In this document: positions 6,089 through 10,179 of the stretch, piece by piece | Layout of the letters: each line of letters begins with the position of its first letter | Numbering within the stretch: position 1 is the stretch's first letter | From: Candidatus Altarchaeota archaeon | Lineage (GTDB): Archaea; Altiarchaeota; Altiarchaeia; IMC4; SCGC-AAA252-I15 | DNA: 10,179 nucleotides | Reading direction: 5' to 3' | Assembly: GCA_026394745.1 (NCBI GenBank) | Contig: JAPKXP010000124.1 | Span: forward strand, 1 to 10,179 | Program-made: the position numbers and the translations under genes | The notes under the pieces: model-generated | The model's input: only the letters and a program-made list of their open reading frames with translations | What the model was told of the DNA's origin: nothing | The model's database searches: none

Positions 6089-6100
6089 TTTATTTTTTAA
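6089..6100 (-). promoter_or_regulatory. Possible A/T-rich promoter element of the small surface protein gene
   Basis: The minus strand reads TTAAAAAATAAAG in the gap after the hydrogenase-linked 87-residue gene. A transcription start about 25 nt on would fall near 6070, leaving a leader of about 14 nt before the ATG at 6056, enough to include the GTGAT Shine-Dalgarno-like element. It is a weak TATA match. Read-through from the operon upstream is also possible because no T-run terminator is seen on this strand. Confidence 0.35.
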
Positions 6101-6112
6101 GAGGCATTAGGA

Positions 6113-6376
6113 CTACCTCATCTGTTCCTTGACCTTGTTTTTCACCCTCTCCAAGGCTTCGCTCAGGCTCTCGTCCTCCTGCATGTATTCGACTATGAGG
6201 CCTATCTTCCGGTACTCGTCAAGCTGGCTTGCGCTGTAGACGGGCGCAGGTACTTTGACGTCCTCCTTCAGCGGGTTTCCGACTATCACGTCTACTGTGG
6301 GGAGGTTCGCCTTCCTCTCCAGTATGAAGCCGCCCATGTTCAACACCATCCCTGACTCAACGACTATCTTCGGCAT
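6113..6376 (-). CDS. Small soluble protein of unknown function, last gene of the hydrogenase operon
   Basis: 87 residues, not recognised. It begins 2 nt after the stop of the NuoH/MbhM-like gene (TAA, two bases, ATG), so it is almost certainly cotranscribed and perhaps translated by termination-reinitiation. The first half (1-45) looks beta-rich with hydrophobic patches (KIVVESGMVLNMGGFIL, TVDVIVG). The second half (about 48-87) is highly charged and probably helical (LDEYRKIGLIVEYM, SLSEALERVKNKVKEQM). There are no cysteines, no signal peptide and no membrane span, so it should stay on the cytoplasmic side. It does not resemble the NuoC/MbhK/EchD subunit, which is longer. By position it could be an accessory or assembly factor or an extra subunit of the hydrogenase, but that is inference. 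No clear terminator follows. Confidence 0.75.
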   Translation of the reverse strand: MPKIVVESGMVLNMGGFILERKANLPTVDVIVGNPLKEDVKVPAPVYSASQLDEYRKIGLIVEYMQEDESLSEALERVKNKVKEQMR

Positions 6377-6378
6377 TT

Positions 6379-7425
6379 TTAGAACCCCGCATAGGTGAGC
6401 GCCAGCGCTATGAACGCGAGGGCGCTGGACGCCATTGATATTGGAAGAATTTGCTTGAACGTGAACACCGGGCTGAATGCTTTGAGGGTGGCGGACAGTA
6501 TTGGTAAGATGGGTATCAGCAGCAGGTGCGCAAAAAGTATTGTCTGATTGCTTAGGAGGAGCGGGATCCCCAGGAATACTGTTATGAAAAGGCTCGATAG
6601 CGTGAAGGACAGTAGGCCCGTGAAGAAGACGTAGAATCCGCGCCAGACTGAGGCGTACTCCATGACCGGGCCTTCAATAACGTCTATCTTCGGCTTGATT
6701 ATGTCGAAGGGCCGCGTGTTGGTGAGTATGTTGTATCCTATGAAGTACACGACCGCGCATATGATGCCTGGAACCGTCAGTAGGAATGGCGTCCACATGG
6801 AAAGTAGGACCATGATGCTTTCCAGGCTAATCGTACCGGATAGTACGACAAGCGGATTTTGGAGTATTACGACGTTTGGTATGAAGAGGCTTCCTGCGGC
6901 GGCGAAAGGAACGAACAGTGCGACGTAGATTGGGAACGAGCCGAGTGTTATCATCTTGAGCGAGCGCGCTGCCGAGATTTCCTCGAAGAATCTTCTGACA
7001 TCCGATTCTTTCGCGCCTTTGATAAGGTCTGGGAAAGGCATCTTCAGCGACATTATGGATTTTGAGAATGAACCCATGAAAAGGTACACGACTTCCTCGA
7101 CCTTGAACAGGCCCATGACCGCAAATACTGAGCTGAATCCGAGGAAGCCCCACCATAGGGGGTTTGAGATGAGGAGTATCAGGGATACTGAGGTTATGCT
7201 AACCAGGACGAAGAGCTGGTACATCAGGGGGTTCGGCGAGTTCGGCGTGACGTTCTGCTTGAAGAAGGCTTTTGCGATGTTCCACAGGCCAGGCGTTGTG
7301 ACTGGCGGACCGTAGCGTCGCTGTATCCTCGCCTGGACTTTACGCTCTATGCCAGGGAGGAAGACTGCGAACGCGAACGCTATCGCAAGGACGGTGAAGC
7401 TGTCGAGCAATAAGTCCATTATCAT
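6379..7425 (-). CDS. Membrane-bound hydrogenase membrane subunit, NuoH/MbhM-like
   Basis: 348 residues, hydrophobic, with about eight transmembrane helices, the normal size for the NuoH/HycD/EchB/MbhM family. This subunit anchors the hydrogenase module to the membrane and forms the start of the ion path. Family signatures: ERKVQARIQRRYGPP at 27-41, the acidic cytoplasmic loop FKVEEVVY at 107-114, and RPFDIIKPKIDVIEGPVMEY at 238-257, the counterpart of the conserved RAPFD...E..EY loop of NuoH. A final FTFKQILP (321-328) recalls the conserved R/K-Q motif before the last helix. The start overlaps the stop of the large-subunit gene as ATGA. It is preceded by GGGGGTGA seven nt upstream, close to the archaeal Shine-Dalgarno consensus, which supports this ATG over the one two codons later. 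Confidence 0.92.
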   Translation of the reverse strand: MIMDLLLDSFTVLAIAFAFAVFLPGIERKVQARIQRRYGPPVTTPGLWNIAKAFFKQNVTPNSPNPLMYQLFVLVSITSVSLILLISNPLWWGFLGFSSVFAVMGLFKVEEVVYLFMGSFSKSIMSLKMPFPDLIKGAKESDVRRFFEEISAARSLKMITLGSFPIYVALFVPFAAAGSLFIPNVVILQNPLVVLSGTISLESIMVLLSMWTPFLLTVPGIICAVVYFIGYNILTNTRPFDIIKPKIDVIEGPVMEYASVWRGFYVFFTGLLSFTLSSLFITVFLGIPLLLSNQTILFAHLLLIPILPILSATLKAFSPVFTFKQILPISMASSALAFIALALTYAGF

Positions 7426-8570
7426 CTGCCGCTCACCCCCTTAGAGTAGTCGAAGACGCGCTCTTTACCGGTCTTGTTGTCGACGACCAGCGCGCGGCTG
7501 CTGCATGAAAGGCATGGGTCGCAGCTTGCTATCGTGAGCACGGCGTCGGTCAGGTGGTCTCCCACGCACGCCTTCTCCATCGAGGCGAGGTTCGAGGGCG
7601 TCGGAGTCCTGATGCGGTAGTTCCTGACTTTTCCTTTAGCGTCGACTTTGAGTATGTGATATAGTTCGCCGCGCGGCGCCTCGATGTATGCTTGCGCGAA
7701 TTCCGTGTCGAACTTCAGCTTCACATCTCCTACTACCGGGCCGGACGGCAGCTTGTCCAGCACTTGCCGGATTATCTTCACTGACTCGTACATCTCCAGG
7801 CACCTGAGCGCCACGCGCGCCTTGTTGTCTCCGTCCTTTAGCAGTATTGTCTTGTATTCGAAAGGCTTGTATTCAGGCATCTGCAGTCGGACGTCGTTGT
7901 TGACTCCTGAAGCCCTTGCGGTCGGCCCTACCGCGTACATCTCCTCTGCGACGCTCTTCCTGAGTATGCCAGCGCCTGTGACGCGCGACATCACCAGCGG
8001 GTCGTTCATGAACCTGTCTACGAACGCGTTGAGCTTCGGCTCGAGGTCGTTTAAGTATCCAGTCACTTTCTTTAGCGTCTCGTCTGAGGGGTTGGCGCGG
8101 GGCCGTACGCCGCCGACCACTGGAACAGCGTAGTGGACTCTGTTGCCGGTCAGCTCGTAGAGTATTCTCATCAGCGGCTCCCTGATTTCGAATGCGCGGT
8201 AGACGAAAGTCTCGTGGCCTAGGACTTCGCAGGCGTGTCCTATGAAGAACAGGTGCGAGTGTATCCTCTCCAGTTCCGCGACTAGGACGCGGATGTACTC
8301 TGCTCGTTCAGTCGGGGTGACGCCGAGCGCCTTCTCGGTAGCCCTGATGGAATTCCACAGGTGGAAGTGGGAGCACAGGCCGCACACCTTCTCTACTATC
8401 ATCGATGCCTTGAGGACCGGCACACCTTCGAGAATCCGCTCTATTCCGCGGTGGGCTGCGTTGTAAGTTATCTCGCAGTCTACGACTACCTCATCCTCAA
8501 TCCACAGCCTAGTCCTGAACGGCTCGATTAAAGCCGGGTGTATTGTGCCTAACGGAACTTCGACTCTCAT
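7422..8570 (-). CDS. Group 4 [NiFe] hydrogenase large (catalytic) subunit, MbhL/EchE-like
   Basis: 382 residues. This subunit holds the NiFe site that reduces protons to H2 or oxidises H2. Both metal-binding motifs are intact: C63-G-L-C66-S-H-F-H70 within VEKVCGLC (L1), and D351-P-C353-L-S-C356 in the C-terminal region (L2). The homologous NuoD of complex I lacks these cysteines, so this is a hydrogenase and not a Nuo-type dehydrogenase. Other family features: the start [25 protein letters not shown] at 37-49, [12 protein letters not shown] at 101-112 and [11 protein letters not shown] at 152-162. About 23 residues follow R359, so C-terminal processing as in MbhL-type enzymes may or may not occur; no protease gene is in the window. 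An extra Cys350 directly precedes the DPC motif. The gene overlaps both neighbours by ATGA, with a GGAGG ribosome binding site 7 nt before the start. Confidence 0.94.
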   Translation of the reverse strand: MRVEVPLGTIHPALIEPFRTRLWIEDEVVVDCEITYNAAHRGIERILEGVPVLKASMIVEKVCGLCSHFHLWNSIRATEKALGVTPTERAEYIRVLVAELERIHSHLFFIGHACEVLGHETFVYRAFEIREPLMRILYELTGNRVHYAVPVVGGVRPRANPSDETLKKVTGYLNDLEPKLNAFVDRFMNDPLVMSRVTGAGILRKSVAEEMYAVGPTARASGVNNDVRLQMPEYKPFEYKTILLKDGDNKARVALRCLEMYESVKIIRQVLDKLPSGPVVGDVKLKFDTEFAQAYIEAPRGELYHILKVDAKGKVRNYRIRTPTPSNLASMEKACVGDHLTDAVLTIASCDPCLSCSSRALVVDNKTGKERVFDYSKGVSGR

Positions 8571-9019
8571 CTCTTCGCCTCCACGAGCTTGGGTATTACT
8601 GAAGCAACCGCCTTGATGACGTCCTCAGGCCTTGGAGCACAGCCGGCTGCCTTCGCATCCACAGGCAGAATCTTCTCTAATGGTCCTGCAATCTGCTCGC
8701 TCGGGCCTAAGTCGCCGAAGACGTTGACGTATATGCCGCCCATGTTGGCGCACGCTCCCACGGCGACCACGGCCTTCGGCTCTGGCATGTTCTCGTATAT
8801 CGCCTTAAGCTGCGGCAATGTCCTGACGGTTATGGGTCCGGTGACGACTAGTACGTCCGCCTCTCGGGGGTTGAACGTGAACATGACGCGGTACTGCTCG
8901 ACGTCGTAGTAAGGCGAGAAGAGCGCGTTAAGCACCTCAATCTCGCAGCCGTTGCAGCCGCCGGTGTAAACCAGCATCGCGTGCACCGACCTTTTCCTCG
9001 AAGCCTTCCTAAGGTTCAT
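8567..9019 (-). CDS. [NiFe] hydrogenase small subunit, NuoB/MbhJ/EchC-like
   Basis: 150 residues from the ATG at 9019. This start overlaps the stop of the ferredoxin gene (ATGA) and has AAGGAGG 7 nt upstream. A longer in-frame version beginning at 9154 would add 45 residues read from the ferredoxin gene in another frame and has no family support. The protein belongs to the NuoB-like small subunits of group 4 hydrogenases, which carry one proximal [4Fe-4S] cluster next to the NiFe site. The four expected ligands are visible: C22-N-G-C25-E, C90 in VGACANMGG, and C127 in [11 protein letters not shown]. The [14 protein letters not shown] block ([10 protein letters not shown] at 53-62) and the closing APRPED motif are standard. 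It should lie on the cytoplasmic face bound to the large subunit and to the NuoH-like protein. The classical small/NuoC-like/large order is broken: the large subunit follows directly. Confidence 0.93.
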   Translation of the reverse strand: MNLRKASRKRSVHAMLVYTGGCNGCEIEVLNALFSPYYDVEQYRVMFTFNPREADVLVVTGPITVRTLPQLKAIYENMPEPKAVVAVGACANMGGIYVNVFGDLGPSEQIAGPLEKILPVDAKAAGCAPRPEDVIKAVASVIPKLVEAKR

Positions 9020-9438
9020 TGCACAGCCTCCTTCTTGAACAAGTCCTGCGCCTTGACCCCCGAGATTCTTATGCCGCGCGGGTGTATCGCAGCCTCCAGC
9101 TTGTGCAGCTTGTAGACCGGGCAGTTGTCGTGGCACTGGAAGCAGTATATGCACTTCTCAAGGTTTATTTCAGGCACCTTTTCCTTGAAATAGTTTTCCT
9201 TTAGCATGATTTTTTCCGCCAGCAAATTCATGGTTATCGCCTTCGTAGGGCACATGAGGCTGCACACGCCGCATCCTATGCACGCGTCCTTGTCGACCGT
9301 TTCGGGGTATCTTATCGTGTTGGAGAGTATGCCCTTCCGGATGTTCTCGTCCACCCTCCTGCCGCATCCAAACATTATCTTGGGTATGTTGTGGATTCCG
9401 CCGAAAGTCAGCTTAAGGAGCTGCATCAACTTTTTCAT
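9016..9438 (-). CDS. Two-cluster [4Fe-4S] ferredoxin subunit, NuoI/MbhN/EchF-like
   Basis: 140 residues with two complete [4Fe-4S] motifs: C53-IG-C56-GV-C59-SLM-C63-P and C96-IY-C99-FQ-C102-HDN-C106-P. The N-terminal segment ([14 protein letters not shown]) and the PTKAITM after the first cluster fit the NuoI-like subunits of membrane-bound hydrogenases, which take electrons from ferredoxin and pass them to the small subunit. An additional Cys25 has no obvious role. In classical Mbh operons this gene is last; here it comes before the small subunit. It overlaps the preceding small membrane protein gene by 26 bp if the ATG at 9438 is used. A second ATG at 9426 (MQLLKL) would shorten the overlap, and neither has a strong Shine-Dalgarno. 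The 3' end overlaps the small-subunit start by ATGA. Confidence 0.9.
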   Translation of the reverse strand: MKKLMQLLKLTFGGIHNIPKIMFGCGRRVDENIRKGILSNTIRYPETVDKDACIGCGVCSLMCPTKAITMNLLAEKIMLKENYFKEKVPEINLEKCIYCFQCHDNCPVYKLHKLEAAIHPRGIRISGVKAQDLFKKEAVQ

Positions 9439-9673
9439 TCTTTTTTAGTTTTGAGCCTAACAGCACTCCGACGAGCGCCATGAGCAACACTTCCGAGAAA
9501 CTTGATGGAAGGCTGGAGTAATATACAGTATAGTACGGGTAAGACTTGAGCAGTACTGCCGCTGCGACTCCCGCAGCGAGCGCAACTATTACGCTGCCTG
9601 TGAACCGGACTTTACTGCCGTACATTAGCCCGAACAGGAACGCCAGGACAGCAGGTATTATGATTTTAATCAT
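9413..9673 (-). CDS. Small three-helix membrane protein of the hydrogenase/antiporter operon, family not recognised
   Basis: 86 residues with about three membrane helices: 4-18, 25-42 and 60-74. A tyrosine-rich loop (SYPYYTVYYSS, 44-54) lies between the second and third, and the charged tail is [12 protein letters not shown]. Size and topology match the small Mrp/Mbh antiporter-type subunits, but I do not see the signature of MnhC/NuoK, MnhF or MnhG. The loop and third helix faintly recall the end of MbhE-like (MrpA C-terminal) proteins, though without their conserved VDFRGFDT-type motif. The start is well supported: the last codons of the MnhB-like gene contain GGAGGTGA, a perfect ribosome binding site 6 nt before this ATG, and the two genes overlap by 8 bp. 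It is probably an integral part of the complex, by position. Confidence 0.8.
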   Translation of the reverse strand: MIKIIIPAVLAFLFGLMYGSKVRFTGSVIVALAAGVAAAVLLKSYPYYTVYYSSLPSSFSEVLLMALVGVLLGSKLKKNEKVDAAP

Positions 9674-10142
9674 GCTCCTTCACCTCCAGCAGCACGAGCA
9701 GCAGCGTGGACAATCCTGCCGAAACCTTGAGCATGACCGCGATGTTAAGGTAGGGGAGTATCCCGGCTTTCACGACGTCGGGATAGTTGAACGCATTCTC
9801 TACCGTGCTTGGAACAATCTGGTAGAAGTCGACGCCAAGATTATACAGGTAGAAGCCGCTGAACGCAAGTCCTGCAAGGCCTAAAAGCAGGTAGATTAAA
9901 AGGCCGAGCGTCTCCAGCTTTATGAGGAAGCTGTGGCCGAACGAGACAAGATGCTTCCTACCGTAGACGACGAGCGAGAGCAGCACTCCGGACGCTATCA
10001 GTGAGCCGCCCTGGAATCCTCCGCCGGGCGTTATGTGTCCGCCGAGTGTCAGGTATATGCCGTAAGCCACGGCAAATACGATGAGCGTTGAAGTGAAGTA
10101 CTCCAGGATGAGGGACGGCTTGACGTCGCGTCCTGGACCCAT
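9666..10142 (-). CDS. MnhB/MrpB-like membrane subunit (MbhF-like) of the hydrogenase/antiporter module
   Basis: 158 residues with about four membrane helices. The hallmark of the MnhB family is clear: GHITPGGGFQGG at 35-46 after the first helix, and ILPYLNIAVMLKVSAGLS at 128-145, corresponding to the P-x-x-N-x-x-V-x-LKV segment. Such proteins form part of the Mrp-type Na+/H+ antiporter and of the ion-translocating half of Mbh-type hydrogenases. The chosen ATG gives a slightly longer N-terminus (MGPGRDVKPSLI) than typical. The frame stays open for 12 more codons to the window edge, without another ATG, GTG or TTG, so a start outside the window cannot be ruled out. No Shine-Dalgarno is seen before 10142. 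The 3' end carries the ribosome binding site of the next gene inside its coding sequence. Confidence 0.88.
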   Translation of the reverse strand: MGPGRDVKPSLILEYFTSTLIVFAVAYGIYLTLGGHITPGGGFQGGSLIASGVLLSLVVYGRKHLVSFGHSFLIKLETLGLLIYLLLGLAGLAFSGFYLYNLGVDFYQIVPSTVENAFNYPDVVKAGILPYLNIAVMLKVSAGLSTLLLVLLEVKEHD

Positions 10143-10155
10143 CGTAGTCTGGATT

Positions 10156-10179
10156 TCATGCTGGTTTAGTAGTCCTCTT
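10156..10179 (-). CDS. Possible last codons of an upstream operon gene
   Basis: In the frame offset from the MnhB-like gene the minus strand reads KRTTKPA followed by TGA at 10156-10158, 13 nt before the MnhB-like ATG. Given the dense packing of this operon, it could be the end of the preceding subunit gene. Eight codons are too few to identify it, and the other frame is also open, so this is only a positional guess. Confidence 0.25.
   Translation of the reverse strand, partial: KRTTKPA

Noticed and set aside
7422..8570. Reading the operon as a complex I or Fpo-type NADH/F420H2 dehydrogenase
   Set aside because: The large subunit keeps all four NiFe cysteine ligands, which NuoD/FpoD lack.
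9020..9154. N-terminal extension of the hydrogenase small subunit to an ATG at 9154
   Set aside because: The extra 45 residues are ferredoxin-gene DNA read in another frame; the ATG at 9019 has AAGGAGG 7 nt upstream and an ATGA overlap.

Overview
The window looks archaeal. TATA-like boxes (one a perfect TTTATATA) sit about 25 nt upstream of start codons, several genes appear leaderless, and strong GGAGGTGA-type ribosome binding sites occur inside the tightly overlapping operon. The secreted proteins carry Ser/Thr-rich linkers and C-terminal membrane anchors, as archaeal surface proteins often do. A group 4 membrane-bound [NiFe] hydrogenase points to an anaerobe that can make or use H2. I cannot place the lineage; an uncultivated euryarchaeal or DPANN-type archaeon is a guess.

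Layout from left to right. 1-1473 (minus): the N-terminal 491 codons of a large secreted protein built of tandem Ig-like domains, cut by the window edge. 1575-2039 (minus): a GNAT acetyltransferase. 2102-3301 (plus): an archaeal-type cofactor-independent phosphoglycerate mutase or close relative, divergent from the GNAT gene and overlapping its right-hand neighbour stop-to-stop by 4 bp. 3298-5451 and 5481-6056 (minus): two surface proteins that share a homologous domain of about 115 residues with four conserved cysteines. The larger also has an eight-repeat PQQ/BamB-like beta-propeller with an exact 40-residue period. 6113-10142 (minus): a hydrogenase/antiporter operon. In transcription order it encodes an MnhB/MbhF-like subunit, a small membrane protein, a two-cluster ferredoxin subunit (NuoI/MbhN-like), the [NiFe] small subunit (NuoB/MbhJ-like), the large subunit with all four Ni-ligand cysteines (NuoD/MbhL-like), a NuoH/MbhM-like membrane subunit and an unrecognised 87-residue protein.

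How the genes work together. The hydrogenase genes are joined by ATGA overlaps or gaps of a few bases, so they are almost certainly cotranscribed and translationally coupled. By analogy with Mbh and Ech, ferredoxin electrons would pass through the MbhN-like and MbhJ-like clusters to the NiFe site in the MbhL-like subunit, with ion translocation through the MbhM-like and Mrp-like membrane subunits. The gene order is not that of classical Mbh, and no NuoC-like (MbhK/EchD) gene lies between the small and large subunits. The operon's promoter and the large MnhD/NuoL-like pump subunit would have to be to the right of the window.

The most interesting material is the pair of neighbouring paralogous surface proteins, with similar sequence just upstream of both genes; the rearranged, NuoC-less hydrogenase operon with two small unrecognised genes; and a changed residue next to the presumed catalytic serine of the phosphoglycerate mutase-like enzyme.
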